From contig CASEDP010000006.1 in NCBI GenBank assembly GCA_949286835.1, positions 1 to 64,000 of the forward strand: a stretch of 64,000 nt of DNA, in the 5' to 3' direction. Position 1 is the first letter of the stretch. The number at the start of each line of letters is the position of its first letter. Of the stretch, positions 30,124 through 39,863 are shown piece after piece. Both the position numbers and the translations under genes were made by a program. The stretch is from an uncultured Clostridia bacterium. GTDB taxonomy: Bacteria > Bacillota > Clostridia > Christensenellales > Borkfalkiaceae. The notes under the pieces were generated by a model. It worked only from the letters and a program-made list of their open reading frames with translations, was not told the origin of the DNA and made no database searches.

Positions 30124-31369
30124 CTATATAGTCGTTCAGCACGGGCTGAAGCCCCTCTTTGCTCATCTCGTCATACATTTCATCAAGGCTGCGCGCGTCG
30201 CTGATTTCAAACTGTTCGTCGCCCTCTTCGCCGCCGCTGTCCTTGCCCGTGTACTTGCTCTCGTGGTCGCCTATACCCGTAGAGACCCCCGCCGAGACCT
30301 TTGTCGCCGCAATCTTGACTATGCCGTTGCGGAATGAAGCGCTCTCCCTCGAAGAGACGGTAATCCCCGCAAAGGGCAGGAATATGCGGTATGCGCACAG
30401 CACCTGACAGAGCTGCCTTTCGCCGACGTCGAGCGGGTTGATTTTATCGTTGTTGATTATTGGTCTGAGCCTCGGACAGGAGAGGGAAATTTCCGCCGAG
30501 GGATACTTACGCTGTAAATAATATGCGTGCAGCCCGGTGGCAAGGGCGTCCTTTCTGAAGTCGGAGAGCCCGAGAAGTGCGGAGAACGCCACACCCCTCA
30601 TTCCGCCGCGAAGCGCCCTTTCCTGCGCATCGAACCTGTAAGGCCATACCCTCTTGTGACCCATAAGGTGCAGCGTTTCGTACTTTACGTTGTCGTAGGT
30701 CTCCTGAAATACCGTTACATAGTCGGCGCCGCACTTGTGGAGATATGCGTATTCGTCGGTGTTGACGGGATAGATTTCGAGCCCTACCATTCTGAAGTAT
30801 TTCCTTGCGAGCTTGCAGGCTTCGCCGATATACTTTACGTCGCTCTTTGCCCTGCTTTCACCCGTGAGAATGAGAATTTCCTCCATTCCGCTGTCGGCGA
30901 TTATCTTCATTTCGTGCTCTATCTGCTCCATAGAAAGCTTCATACGCCTGATGTGATTATAGCAGTTGAAGCCGCAATAGACGCAATAATTTTCGCAGTA
31001 ATTTGCGATATACAGCGGCGTGAACATATACACGGTGTTGCCGAAATGCCTGCTCGTCTCCGCCCGTGCGCGCTGCGCCATCTTCTCGAGGAAGGGCTGT
31101 GCGGCGGGCGACAGGAGCGCTTTGAAGTCCTCCACCGTGCAGTGCTCGCGTTCGAGCGCAGCCTGCACGTCGGCGGCGGTATAGCGGGAATAGTCATAGC
31201 CGTCCACCTCGCCCATAACGAGCTTGCAGACGTCCGACTTTATTACCTCCATACCCTCCATATACTTCATATGGTCGGCGCGCGAAGAGGGGTCGGTTTC
31301 CAGCCTGTGCTTCTTTTCGAGCGCGGCGGGAGAGAGAAAACTGCTGTCTACGAGGAAGTTATTTTCCAT
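30116..31369 (-). CDS. thiH: 2-iminoacetate synthase
   Basis: ThiH cleaves tyrosine by radical SAM chemistry to give dehydroglycine (2-iminoacetate), the anaerobic source for the thiazole ring; aerobes use glycine oxidase ThiO instead. The 417-aa protein has the cluster motif CxxxCxxC as C125-E-N-Y-C129-V-Y-C132, and the biotin/thiamine-synthase-associated C-terminal region. I start it at the ATG at 31369, 10 nt after the thiG stop, with GAGGCG upstream; the frame remains open into thiG but without a ribosome site. Confidence 0.96.
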   Translation of the reverse strand: MENNFLVDSSFLSPAALEKKHRLETDPSSRADHMKYMEGMEVIKSDVCKLVMGEVDGYDYSRYTAADVQAALEREHCTVEDFKALLSPAAQPFLEKMAQRARAETSRHFGNTVYMFTPLYIANYCENYCVYCGFNCYNHIRRMKLSMEQIEHEMKIIADSGMEEILILTGESRAKSDVKYIGEACKLARKYFRMVGLEIYPVNTDEYAYLHKCGADYVTVFQETYDNVKYETLHLMGHKRVWPYRFDAQERALRGGMRGVAFSALLGLSDFRKDALATGLHAYYLQRKYPSAEISLSCPRLRPIINNDKINPLDVGERQLCQVLCAYRIFLPFAGITVSSRESASFRNGIVKIAATKVSAGVSTGIGDHESKYTGKDSGGEEGDEQFEISDARSLDEMYDEMSKEGLQPVLNDYIDV

Positions 31370-31379
31370 ATGCCGCGCC

Positions 31380-32153
31380 TCACTCGCCGAGGAAGCCCGT
31401 GAGCGGGTCGGACGCGGAGGCACCCCTTACCAGCACCCTGCCGAGCCCCGAAAGATGTGCCTTTCTGCCCGCCTCGATTGCCTGACGGAACGCCGCCGCC
31501 ATAAGCGGAAGATTTCCCGCCGTTGCGAGCGCGGTATTTGCCATTATCGCCGCAGCGCCCATCTCCATAGCCTCGCACGCCTGCGAGGGCTTGCCTATGC
31601 CCGCGTCCACGATTATGGGGAGGTCGATTTCGTCGATGAGTATGCGTATGAAATCCCTTGTCGCAAGCCCCCTGTTGGAGCCTATGGGCGAGGCGAGAGG
31701 CATTATCGCCGCCGCACCTGCGGAGACGAGATCCCTTGCCACGTTGAGGTCGGGATACATATAGGGAAGGACGACGAAGCCCTCCTTTGCGAGAATTTCC
31801 GTCGCCTTTATCGTCGCCTGATTGTCGGGGAGAAGGTACTTCGTATCCCGCATAATCTCAATCTTTACAAAGTCGCCGCAGCCGAGTTCGCGCGCGAGGC
31901 GCGCGATGCGCACCGCCTCCTCCGCCGTCCTTGCGCCCGAGGTGTTGGGAAGGAGCGTGACCCCCTTCGGGATATAGTCGAGGATATTTTCCTGCTCCCT
32001 GGTGTTTGCCCTGCGGACGGCGAGGGTGATTATCTCCGCGCCTGCGTCCCTGACCGCCGCCTCTATGAGTTTCATCGAATACTTGCCCGAACCGAGAATA
32101 AACCGAGAGGAAAATTCCCTGCCGCCCAGGACGAGTTTATCGTTTTCTGCCAT
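31380..32153 (-). CDS. thiG: Thiazole synthase
   Basis: ThiG condenses deoxyxylulose phosphate, 2-iminoacetate and ThiS-thiocarboxylate into the thiazole phosphate. The 257-aa TIM barrel begins [18 protein letters not shown] and shows [15 protein letters not shown] with the Schiff-base lysine region, and the phosphate-binding glycines of [11 protein letters not shown] and NTALATA. The ATG at 32153 is preceded by AGGCAGG; an upstream in-frame extension to 32195 has no such site. It lies 65 nt after thiF. Confidence 0.96.
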   Translation of the reverse strand: MAENDKLVLGGREFSSRFILGSGKYSMKLIEAAVRDAGAEIITLAVRRANTREQENILDYIPKGVTLLPNTSGARTAEEAVRIARLARELGCGDFVKIEIMRDTKYLLPDNQATIKATEILAKEGFVVLPYMYPDLNVARDLVSAGAAAIMPLASPIGSNRGLATRDFIRILIDEIDLPIIVDAGIGKPSQACEAMEMGAAAIMANTALATAGNLPLMAAAFRQAIEAGRKAHLSGLGRVLVRGASASDPLTGFLGE

Positions 32154-32218
32154 AATATACCTGCCTTGTATCTGACATTTGTGCGCCGCGGACATAGCCG
32201 CCGCGCCTTATCGGTAAT

Positions 32219-32857
32219 TCAGACTTCCGTCTGACCCGTCAAAATCCTTAAAATTGTATGCGCCTGATGCGCCGCGCAAAGCATAACCCGCGAAGAGACA
32301 AGCCCTATGCCGTCATTTACGTCGCTCCTCCCGTCGCCGGAGAGATAAAAGCGCGAAGATATGCGGCGCGTCTTTATGTCGTTTACGCTGCCGAACCCCG
32401 CCATCCCCGAACACGCGACGAGCGGCTTGTCCTTAAAACGCGACAGAACGCACTCCGCAAGCATTGCCTTGCACTCCGCATTGTCGAACGCTTCGCACAC
32501 GACGTCGGCTCCCGCAAGGTACTTTTCGGCGTTATCCTCGTCAAGCTTTACGCAGTGGGTGACGACGTTGAGATAGGGCGCAATTTCTGAAAGATTTGCC
32601 CTGAGCGCCTCCGTCTTGAACTCCCCGACCTGCGCAGCCTTGTACTGCTGGCGGTGCAGATTGGTAACGTCCACCCTGTCGAAATCGATGAGAATGAGCG
32701 TGCCCACGCCCGCACGGGCGAGCGCGACGGCGACGTTGCTGCCTATGCCGCCCAGTCCGCAGATTGCCACCGTTGCGGCGGAAATTGCGCGCTGGTTCTC
32801 CTCGCCGTGCCGGGCGACGAGCGCGGAGAGCATACTCTCCCCTGAAGGTATGCCCAT
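32219..32857 (-). CDS. thiF: ThiF-family sulfur-carrier adenylyltransferase
   Basis: ThiF adenylates the C-terminal glycine of ThiS before sulfur transfer. The 212-aa E1-like protein has the nucleotide motif GLGGIGSN (residues 34-41) and LILIDFDRVDVTNLHRQQY with the conserved Asp and Arg residues. It lacks the zinc-binding CxxC pairs of E. coli ThiF and is of the short clostridial type. It follows thiS with a 1-nt gap and is in the TPP-controlled operon. Sulfur is presumably delivered by a cysteine desulfurase encoded elsewhere. Confidence 0.94.
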   Translation of the reverse strand: MGIPSGESMLSALVARHGEENQRAISAATVAICGLGGIGSNVAVALARAGVGTLILIDFDRVDVTNLHRQQYKAAQVGEFKTEALRANLSEIAPYLNVVTHCVKLDEDNAEKYLAGADVVCEAFDNAECKAMLAECVLSRFKDKPLVACSGMAGFGSVNDIKTRRISSRFYLSGDGRSDVNDGIGLVSSRVMLCAAHQAHTILRILTGQTEV

Positions 32858-32858
32858 A

Positions 32859-33053
32859 TCAGCCGCCGCCCACGAAACTGACGACCTCTACGACGTCGCC
32901 GTCCTTCAAGACAGTATTGCCGTATTCCGCCTTCGGAACTATTTCGCCGTTGAGTTCGACGGCTATGCGCTTCAGGTCATACGACGTGCCTGCGAAGTAT
33001 TCGGCAAGCGTCCTGCCCGCAATGTCCAGATAATTTTCGTTGATTTTAATCAC
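32859..33053 (-). CDS. thiS: Sulfur carrier protein ThiS
   Basis: ThiS is a ubiquitin-like protein whose C-terminal Gly-Gly carries sulfur as a thiocarboxylate to ThiG. The 64-aa product starts [14 protein letters not shown] and ends VSFVGGG, as needed. The start is GTG (33053) with CAGG about 8 nt upstream. It is the first gene after the TPP riboswitch, 23 nt past the terminator hairpin. Confidence 0.95.
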   Translation of the reverse strand: MIKINENYLDIAGRTLAEYFAGTSYDLKRIAVELNGEIVPKAEYGNTVLKDGDVVEVVSFVGGG

Positions 33054-33075
33054 TTCTGACCTGCCATAAAAAAAA

Positions 33076-33102
33076 TGAGTTACCCCGATTGAAGGTAACC
33101 CG
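33076..33102 (-). terminator. Expression-platform terminator of the TPP riboswitch
   Basis: Minus strand GGTTACC, loop, GGGTAAC, TCA, eight T. It lies between the aptamer and thiS, so ligand binding should end transcription here. Confidence 0.88.
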
Positions 33103-33118
33103 ATACGTCGCTTTAAAG

Positions 33119-33217
33119 TATTTTCTCTACGTTGGCATTACCCAAATCAGATTAAAGGGTCGGAGGTCTGACCTCCCTCTCAGCCCGTGCGAAGATTGCC
33201 TTCTGCGAGCTCCCCGA
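33119..33217 (-). promoter_or_regulatory. TPP (THI-element) riboswitch
   Basis: Read on the minus strand the leader has CTCGGGGAGC, the invariant GGCTGAGAGGGA, a hairpin (GGAGGTC/GACCTCC), GACCCTTTAATCTGATTTGG and AATGCCAACGTAGAGAAA, all diagnostic of the TPP aptamer. It controls the thiS-F-G-H-tenI-thiE-HAD-thiD-thiC operon, switching it off when thiamine diphosphate is abundant. Confidence 0.96.
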
Positions 33218-33231
33218 GTTCTATATACATT

Positions 33232-33260
33232 ATTATATATTCTTTCGGCGAATTTTGCAA
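33232..33260 (-). promoter_or_regulatory. Promoter of the thiamine operon
   Basis: Minus strand TTGCAA, 17 nt, TATAAT, 15 nt before the start of the TPP aptamer. Confidence 0.8.
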
Positions 33261-33321
33261 TAGTTAATTGTAAATTTATTGTGAATATTCGGCAATTGCC
33301 GCGCTCTTCGACAATGAAAAA

Positions 33322-33342
33322 GCGGCGGAAGTCTTCCGCCGC
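33322..33342 (-). terminator. Terminator after uppP
   Basis: Minus strand GCGGCGGAAG paired with CTTCCGCCGC across a very short loop, followed by five T. It lies 6 nt past the uppP stop. Confidence 0.85.
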
Positions 33343-33348
33343 GATAAT

Positions 33349-34176
33349 TCAGTTGAAAAGCCCCTGGCTGTAGAGCACGAAACAGGTGATTGCAAGCAGT
33401 ACGAGATACAGACTGAACCACTTGTAATTTGCCTTCTTTATAGCCCTGAGCATCACCTTGACTGCAAACAGACCGGAAACCGCAGAGACGATGAGCCCTA
33501 TCGCTATGCACCAGCCGAACTGGGGTCCCGCCACCTGGAAGGAATATGCAAAGCCCTCCTCCTTGTCGATAAGTCCCTTTGCGAGCTCTATGACAAAGCT
33601 GCCGAGAATTACGGGTATGGACATAAGGAAAGAGAATTTTGAAACGCTTTCCGCATCCGCCCCCGCAAACGTGCCCGCGCAGATTGTGGAGCCGCTCCTT
33701 GAAATTCCTGGCAGAATGGCAACTGCCTGCGCAAGACCCATAGGAATGGTAGTGCGCCAGCAAAGGGGCAATGTGTTCTTGCGGCGCTTCGCAAAGATTT
33801 CGGTTGCAAAGAGCACCGTCGCCGTGACGAGGAAGAAACAGCCGAGGAAGATTGCCGCATAGTTGCCGTGCATTATGTGATCTTCAATCACGTCGTCCAA
33901 AAGTAATCCCGCAATTGCCGCGGGTATGGTTGCGACGATGAGATAGAGCAGTGTTCTGAAGGGTTTTTTGAAGAGCTCGAGTATGTCTTTCCAGAAGATT
34001 ATGCACACGGCAATGAGCGTGCCGAGGTGAAGAATTATGTTGAAAAACAGCTCCGCCCCGCCGATGTCTATGCCGAGCACTCTCTGTAAAAATGTCAGAT
34101 GTCCGCTTGACGATACGGGTAAAAATTCAGTAAGTCCCTGAGTAAGTCCTAAAACTATCGCCTGCCACCACTGCAT
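33349..34176 (-). CDS. uppP: Undecaprenyl-diphosphatase
   Basis: UppP (BacA) dephosphorylates undecaprenyl diphosphate to recycle the lipid carrier for cell-wall building. The 275-aa polytopic membrane protein has the two family motifs LTQGLTEFLPVSSSGHL (N-terminus) and PGISRSGSTICAGTFAG (about residues 155-170), which contain the catalytic Glu, His and Arg positions. About eight membrane segments fit the family. It starts 1 nt after the stop of the PrsA/SurA-like lipoprotein gene, so the two are tightly coupled, linking wall precursor recycling with extracellular protein folding. Confidence 0.97.
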   Translation of the reverse strand: MQWWQAIVLGLTQGLTEFLPVSSSGHLTFLQRVLGIDIGGAELFFNIILHLGTLIAVCIIFWKDILELFKKPFRTLLYLIVATIPAAIAGLLLDDVIEDHIMHGNYAAIFLGCFFLVTATVLFATEIFAKRRKNTLPLCWRTTIPMGLAQAVAILPGISRSGSTICAGTFAGADAESVSKFSFLMSIPVILGSFVIELAKGLIDKEEGFAYSFQVAGPQFGWCIAIGLIVSAVSGLFAVKVMLRAIKKANYKWFSLYLVLLAITCFVLYSQGLFN

Positions 34177-34177
34177 A

Positions 34178-36340
34178 TCAGCCCTCTATCTCTAAAAGAT
34201 CCTTATATGCCTTTTCGTTCTTGGTGACCGTCGTATCGTTGGAGAAGCTTGTTATTATCTCCGAACGCTTTGACGAAACTTCGTTGGAAAGCGTGGAATC
34301 CTTTATCCACTCGTAGAACTTATTCTCGAAAGTGCCTTCGGTCTCTATCCTCTCTTTAGTCCATACGGGAGTATATACCTCGCCGCCGTCGAAGGAAAAT
34401 GCGTCGACGACATAGATGAGATGCCAGCCGTAATCGCCCGCGCAGACCTTGAACGCGCCTACGCCCATTCTGAGCGCCTGCTGTGCGGCATATTCAAATT
34501 CCTTGATATATGAGGTTTCGTATGCCGAAATGGAATAGCCGAGATACTGCGAAAGTATTGCCGTATCGGTAGTGTATGCAAACTGAAGCTCGTTTACTGC
34601 CGCCATTGCCTTGTATCTGTCCGAAGTCGTGACATACATATCGTCCTTATCGGTATTTTCAAGGCTTACTTTACCCGTGGCATAGACGAACTTGGAATAG
34701 TCAATTTCCTTCTCGTCGCCGTCCTTGGTGAAGTCGCTGGTTGCATAGTAACCCGTGAAGTCGGTCGTGCTGCCGGAAAGGGTGTCGCCGGCGTGAACCT
34801 CTACCTTGTCGCCGCCGAGCACGAATTCGATATAGCTTTCAAACTCGTCGAGGAGGTCGTCTATGGTGAGCTTTTTTGCAATGAGCTTATAGCTGCCGTC
34901 GGAATTCTTTGAAACGCTGCCGTTGTAGGAATACAGACCGATATAATTTTTGAGAGCTTCGTACTCGTCGGGCTTGGTGAGATTATTTTCAAAGAACAGG
35001 TAGTCCCTGCCTTCGTCCTTGCCGTAGTAGCTCTCCACCGTGCTCTCCTTGGCGTTGAAGGAATAGTCGGTCGTGCCGTTGAACCACGCAGAGCGCTGGT
35101 CGGTCGTGAGTATGCTCTTTAAGAGCTCGTTGCGGTCGGCATAATAGTCATTGTCTGTTATTGTGCCGTTTTCAAGACCGGTCTGAATGGAGTTGAGCTG
35201 CGTCTGCTGTGCCGTGGAGAAGGGCAACAGAATGTTATAGACAAAGCCGTATGTGCCGTATGTGCCGTCAATTTCCTGGGTGTCGTTGGTGGTATCGGGC
35301 GCATAGAGCACGAAAGAGGTATCCGAGAGGTTGTTGAGCGCTGTTTCAAAGGTGCTCGTCGTCGAATATGTCTTGCTCTGTTCGGTATAGAGCCCGTCGA
35401 CGCCGTCGTACTTATCCTTTATGAAGGTATATACGCCGTTTTCGTCGGTGCCGTCGATTATCTTCTCCTGCGCTTCGTTATACATATCGGAGAACTCTTC
35501 GATTACAGACTGCTGAAGCTGGGAGACGTATTCGTCCTTGACATAGGTAAGGCTTAAGATATCGGTAGTATCGGTGTCCTCTTCGGTGAGGAGATAGTTG
35601 CTCTTGAGGTAGGAGACGAATGTCGAATATGCCTTGCGGCGGCTTATCTTGGTTGTGCCGTCCTGCGCCTCGTACACGCCTGCGCCTTCGAGAAGGTAGT
35701 CACCGTAGCCCGTATACACGCCGTAGTCAAGCGCGCCTGCCTCCGTAAGGGGAACATAGTCCTCCTTTGCCGTATCGACGTTGGCGGGCGTGGAGCGCGT
35801 ATCCGTGCCGACGTACTCATCTTCGTCGGTGAGATAGTCCGTCTCGTAGCTGTCGAGAAGGGAATTGAGCGAGCTGTAAAGCGAATATTTTGCCATAAGC
35901 ACGCCGTCGGAATTTTCGCCGCCGAGGAGATATTCGAGCTGAGCCGCCTCCCCATCCTTTGCATTGTACTCTGCGAGCGTGATGTCGCCCGCGTCCACCT
36001 TCTCCTTGAGGACGTACAGTATTGCATACTGCGTGACTACGGAATTAGCAATGAGCGATTCTACGAGCAGGTTGAAGGTGTCGGCATAGCTGTAGCCCGC
36101 GCTGATGTAGCTTGAGCCCGCATTGATGAATGCCGCCACGAGCTGACGCTTGACGATGACGTCCTCGGTTATAGCCGACTTGTACGCATCGAGTTCGCCG
36201 AGGTCGGCACTCTTGGTGATGTCCACCGTGGCGATTGTCTGCTTCATGTCCTTTTCGTTGATTGTCACGCACCCCGTAAAGGTTGCCGTCATTGTAATTG
36301 CGACGGCTACCGCGCCGCAGATTAACTTTTTACTTTTCAT
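34178..36340 (-). CDS. Large lipoprotein of the SurA/PrsA foldase type
   Basis: The 720-aa product has a lipoprotein signal (hydrophobic residues 6-22, lipobox FTGC with C24) and so is anchored outside. The N-terminal region (KSAITEDVIVKRQLVAAFIN) resembles SurA-type chaperone helices. The C-terminal region ends AFKVCAGDYGWHLIYVVDAF, similar to the last strand of parvulin PPIase domains (the GYHII motif), but the middle is long, Asp/Thr/Tyr-rich and not recognisable. In many Firmicutes a PrsA-like foldase follows mfd, as here (90 nt after mfd). It is about twice the length of PrsA, so it may be a chaperone with a degenerate PPIase domain. Function is inferred from context and C-terminal resemblance. 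Confidence 0.8.
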   Translation of the reverse strand: MKSKKLICGAVAVAITMTATFTGCVTINEKDMKQTIATVDITKSADLGELDAYKSAITEDVIVKRQLVAAFINAGSSYISAGYSYADTFNLLVESLIANSVVTQYAILYVLKEKVDAGDITLAEYNAKDGEAAQLEYLLGGENSDGVLMAKYSLYSSLNSLLDSYETDYLTDEDEYVGTDTRSTPANVDTAKEDYVPLTEAGALDYGVYTGYGDYLLEGAGVYEAQDGTTKISRRKAYSTFVSYLKSNYLLTEEDTDTTDILSLTYVKDEYVSQLQQSVIEEFSDMYNEAQEKIIDGTDENGVYTFIKDKYDGVDGLYTEQSKTYSTTSTFETALNNLSDTSFVLYAPDTTNDTQEIDGTYGTYGFVYNILLPFSTAQQTQLNSIQTGLENGTITDNDYYADRNELLKSILTTDQRSAWFNGTTDYSFNAKESTVESYYGKDEGRDYLFFENNLTKPDEYEALKNYIGLYSYNGSVSKNSDGSYKLIAKKLTIDDLLDEFESYIEFVLGGDKVEVHAGDTLSGSTTDFTGYYATSDFTKDGDEKEIDYSKFVYATGKVSLENTDKDDMYVTTSDRYKAMAAVNELQFAYTTDTAILSQYLGYSISAYETSYIKEFEYAAQQALRMGVGAFKVCAGDYGWHLIYVVDAFSFDGGEVYTPVWTKERIETEGTFENKFYEWIKDSTLSNEVSSKRSEIITSFSNDTTVTKNEKAYKDLLEIEG

Positions 36341-36430
36341 TCTGAATTACATCTCCGTGAGATATGATTTCGCTTATAAAGGCAGTTTAAATCATTATAT
36401 ATTATTTCCGCGGCAAAGACAAATCATTTT

Positions 36431-39400
36431 TCACGCATTTTGTGTGAAACTTGCCGCATTTTTTAAAAATCTGGTCATTCCGAGCATAGTTTTCCTCGGC
36501 GTAGGCTGGACCTTGAACACGAGCGAGGGCGCCTTTGCCATAGAAAGAGTGACTTCGCCGCCGTATTTTTCGAGGGCGTGCGACAGTCTTGCGTCGCGGA
36601 GCGCGTTGACTGACGGCAGTTCGAGCACGCCGCCCTGCCCGTCGACGACTATCTTCTTTATGTTGAACGTCGCCGCATACGACTTGAGCACGGCGATTAT
36701 CATAAGGTTTAGCACCTCGTCCGGCATCTCGCCGTAGTTTTCCTCTATAGAGGTGAGCACGCGTTTGTAGTCCTCAACCGAGCGGATTTCGGCAATCTGC
36801 TTATAGCAGTCCATTCTGCCCGCGCTGCTCTCTATATAGCTTTCCGGAATGTATGCCTCCGCGTGAATGTCCAGCTCCGCCGAGAACTGACTTTCGCCCG
36901 TAAGCTCTTCCTTGAGGAGCTTGGAATAGAGTTCGTATCCGACCTTGTCCATATGCCCGTGCTGTTCGGCGCCGAGGACGTTGCCAGCGCCCCTTATCTC
37001 GAGGTCGCGCATTGCAATCTTGAAGCCCGAACCGAGCTCTGTGAACTGCATTATCGCCTTGAGCCTTTCTGCCGCATCGCTCGTCATAACCTTGTTCGGC
37101 TTGAACGTGAAGTACGCCGAGGCAAGGCGCGAACCCCTGCCAACCCTGCCGCGGAGCTGATAGAGCTGCGATATGCCCAGCCTGTCCGCGTCGATGACTA
37201 TTATGGTGTTGGCGTTCGGCAGATCTATGCCGTTTTCTATTATCGTCGTCGTGACGAGCACGTTTTTTTCGCCCCTGTAGAAGGCGAATACGTTCGCTTC
37301 CAGCGTGTTCTTTTCCATTCTGCCGTGGGCATACGTCACCCCGGCTTCGGGCACGATTTCGCAAATTCTGCCCGTAAAAGATGAGATGCTCTCCACCCTG
37401 TTATACAATATGAACACCTGCCCGCCCCTGGCTATCTCCCTGACGACGGCGTCCCTTATCAGCGTTTCGGTCTCCTCCACGACATAGGTCTGCACGGGCA
37501 GGCGCTTTGTGGGCGGCGTGTTTATTGTACTTATATCCCTTATGCCCGCAAGCGACATATGCAGCGTCCTGGGTATGGGCGTCGCCGTCATTGTGAGGCA
37601 GTCGATAGTGTTCTTTACGTTTTTTATCTTTTCCTTGTGCTCGACGCCGAAGCGCTGCTCCTCGTCGAGGACGAGCAGACCGAGGTCGCAGAATTTGACG
37701 TCGTCCGACAGAAGGCGGTGCGTGCCGACAATAAGGTCGATCTTGCCCTCCTTCAGCTCCTTGAGCGTGCGCTCCTGCTCCTTCGGGGTGCGGAAACGGT
37801 TGAGCTTTTCGACGCGCACGCCGAATTCTTTGAACCTCTCGCACGCGGTGTTGCAGTGCTGTTCGGAAAGTATTGTGCTGGGACACATAAGCGCCGCCTG
37901 TTTGCCGCCGAGCACGCAGAGATATATGGCGCGCAGGGCGACCTCCGTCTTGCCGTAGCCGACGTCGCCGCAGAGCAGTCTGTCCATCACCTTTTCGGAG
38001 CACATATCCGCCTTTATCTCCTCTATGCTGGTGAGCTGGTCGGGCGTCTCCTCATATTCAAACGAATTTTCAAACTCCTCCATCATAGCGGCGTTTTCGG
38101 GGAAGCAATAGCCCCTCTTTTCGCTGCGTTCGGCATAGAGAAGCTTGAGGTCGAAAGCGAGCTTTTTGATGGAAGCGCGCACCCTCTCCTTGACCCTCTC
38201 GAAGTCGGCGCCGCCTATCTTGGACAGCGTGGGCTGCCCCTCGCCGACATACTTTGAAAGTATGTCCATCTGTTCGACGGGGACGTACAGCACGTCGCCG
38301 CCGCGATAGGCTATCGAGATATATTCCTTTATGCCGTCGCCCGTCTCTATCTTCTTGGTGCCGGTAATCTTGCCGACGCCGTGCTTTTCGTGGACGGCGT
38401 AGTCGCCTATCTCGGGCGCGGAGAACATATCCCCCCTGCGCCTTCTTATGCGCTTGGCGACGGGCTTGGTGAAGATGTCGCCGCTGCCGACGACGGCGAG
38501 CTTGCAGTCGTGCAGTATGAAGCCGTGCGCGAGCTCCTCCGACGACATTGAAACGTATCGGAGCGCGTCGAGCGAATAGGGCATCGGGTTGACGGAGATA
38601 TACGCCTCGTCGAAGAGCTCGACGAGTTTTTCGTACCTCTGTACCCCGCCCGAAAAGACTATTACCCTGTACCCGCCCGAGAGCCAGTTTTTCACGTCCT
38701 GCACGAGCGAGGGCAGCGAACTAAGATATGACGGCGAGGGCACGGAGCGGAAGTTATACGTCCTCAACGGACTGAAAAACTGCAGCGTCGTCGTGAACGT
38801 CTGGAGGGCGAGATTTTTGTACCTCTTTACTCCCGCAAGGAACTCCTCCGAAGAGAGGAGCTGAAAGAGCGTGAAGTCGCACACTTCGCCGCCCGCGCGC
38901 AGTTCTTCATACCTCTCGTTATGCTCTTTTTCGATGGCGCACAGTCTGTCCCAGACGCTCTTGCTCTCGTCAAACACCACGAGGGTATCGGCGGGAAGAA
39001 CGTCGAAAATCGTCCTCCTGCAGGCAAGCAGAGGGAAGAGAAAGTCCTGCCCCGCAAAGGGCGCGCCCGCCGCGAGCCCCGCCTCTATCGTCTCCGCAAT
39101 GGCGCTGAGCCTTGTATAGCTTGCCATATTGGGACACTCTTTGAGGTTAGCCCTCAGCCTTGCAAGAAGGGTTTCGCGCTCGCCAGCGCCTACGAAACAG
39201 TCGGTCGCGGGGAGTATGGTTACGGCGTCGAGTTCGGCAAGCCTTTCGCCGCTTGCTAAGTCGTACGGTCTTATTTTCTCGATATCGTCACCGAAAAAAT
39301 CGACCCTTACGGGATTTTCGGATCCGACGGGAAAGATGTCGAGTATGTCCCCCCTGACGGCGAAAGCGCCCTTGCTTTCTACCGAGTATTCGCGGGTATA

Positions 39401-39853
39401 GCCCATCTCCACCAGCCTTGCGGGGAGAGAGGCATATTCACATTCGCCGCCCTTTTTGAGATCTATCCGCGGGAGCTTGTCGGGGAAGAGCTGACAGAGC
39501 GCGTCGGGTTCTGAAATTATTATCTCCGCGCCCGAAAAGAGGGCGTTTATGCCCTCTATCCTCCTGAACACGGCGTCCTTAGACGCCGCCTCCTTGAAGA
39601 GCAGAATGTCGTCCTTTGCGGGAATGTATGCACATTTTTTGCCCGAGAGCACGCTTATGGCGGCATATGCCTTGCCCGCCGCTATGCTGTCCGCCGCAAT
39701 GTAGAGCACCCTGCCTTCGAGCACGCTTGCCGTGAGATATTTCTGGCTGTCGGACACGCCGAAAACCGCCGTCGGCGTGCCGAGGCGGAGATCTGCCTGA
39801 AGGAGCTTATACTCACCGTTCAAGTTGTCGAAAGTGAAAAAGTTTCTGTTCAC
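36431..39853 (-). CDS. mfd: Transcription-repair coupling factor
   Basis: Mfd removes RNA polymerase stalled at DNA damage and recruits UvrA. The 1140-aa protein has a UvrB-like N-terminal module, the RNA-polymerase-interaction domain (GDYAVHEKHGVGKITG, about residue 480), the RecG-like translocase motor with Walker A GDVGYGKTEVALRA, the DEEQ box (LDEEQRFGVEHKE), motifs III to VI (TATPIPRTLHMSLAG), and the C-terminal TRCF domain. Length is typical. It follows pth by 10 nt. The order prs-pth-mfd is conserved in Firmicutes. Confidence 0.98.
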   Translation of the reverse strand: MNRNFFTFDNLNGEYKLLQADLRLGTPTAVFGVSDSQKYLTASVLEGRVLYIAADSIAAGKAYAAISVLSGKKCAYIPAKDDILLFKEAASKDAVFRRIEGINALFSGAEIIISEPDALCQLFPDKLPRIDLKKGGECEYASLPARLVEMGYTREYSVESKGAFAVRGDILDIFPVGSENPVRVDFFGDDIEKIRPYDLASGERLAELDAVTILPATDCFVGAGERETLLARLRANLKECPNMASYTRLSAIAETIEAGLAAGAPFAGQDFLFPLLACRRTIFDVLPADTLVVFDESKSVWDRLCAIEKEHNERYEELRAGGEVCDFTLFQLLSSEEFLAGVKRYKNLALQTFTTTLQFFSPLRTYNFRSVPSPSYLSSLPSLVQDVKNWLSGGYRVIVFSGGVQRYEKLVELFDEAYISVNPMPYSLDALRYVSMSSEELAHGFILHDCKLAVVGSGDIFTKPVAKRIRRRRGDMFSAPEIGDYAVHEKHGVGKITGTKKIETGDGIKEYISIAYRGGDVLYVPVEQMDILSKYVGEGQPTLSKIGGADFERVKERVRASIKKLAFDLKLLYAERSEKRGYCFPENAAMMEEFENSFEYEETPDQLTSIEEIKADMCSEKVMDRLLCGDVGYGKTEVALRAIYLCVLGGKQAALMCPSTILSEQHCNTACERFKEFGVRVEKLNRFRTPKEQERTLKELKEGKIDLIVGTHRLLSDDVKFCDLGLLVLDEEQRFGVEHKEKIKNVKNTIDCLTMTATPIPRTLHMSLAGIRDISTINTPPTKRLPVQTYVVEETETLIRDAVVREIARGGQVFILYNRVESISSFTGRICEIVPEAGVTYAHGRMEKNTLEANVFAFYRGEKNVLVTTTIIENGIDLPNANTIIVIDADRLGISQLYQLRGRVGRGSRLASAYFTFKPNKVMTSDAAERLKAIMQFTELGSGFKIAMRDLEIRGAGNVLGAEQHGHMDKVGYELYSKLLKEELTGESQFSAELDIHAEAYIPESYIESSAGRMDCYKQIAEIRSVEDYKRVLTSIEENYGEMPDEVLNLMIIAVLKSYAATFNIKKIVVDGQGGVLELPSVNALRDARLSHALEKYGGEVTLSMAKAPSLVFKVQPTPRKTMLGMTRFLKNAASFTQNA

Positions 39854-39863
39854 CGTCTGTATT

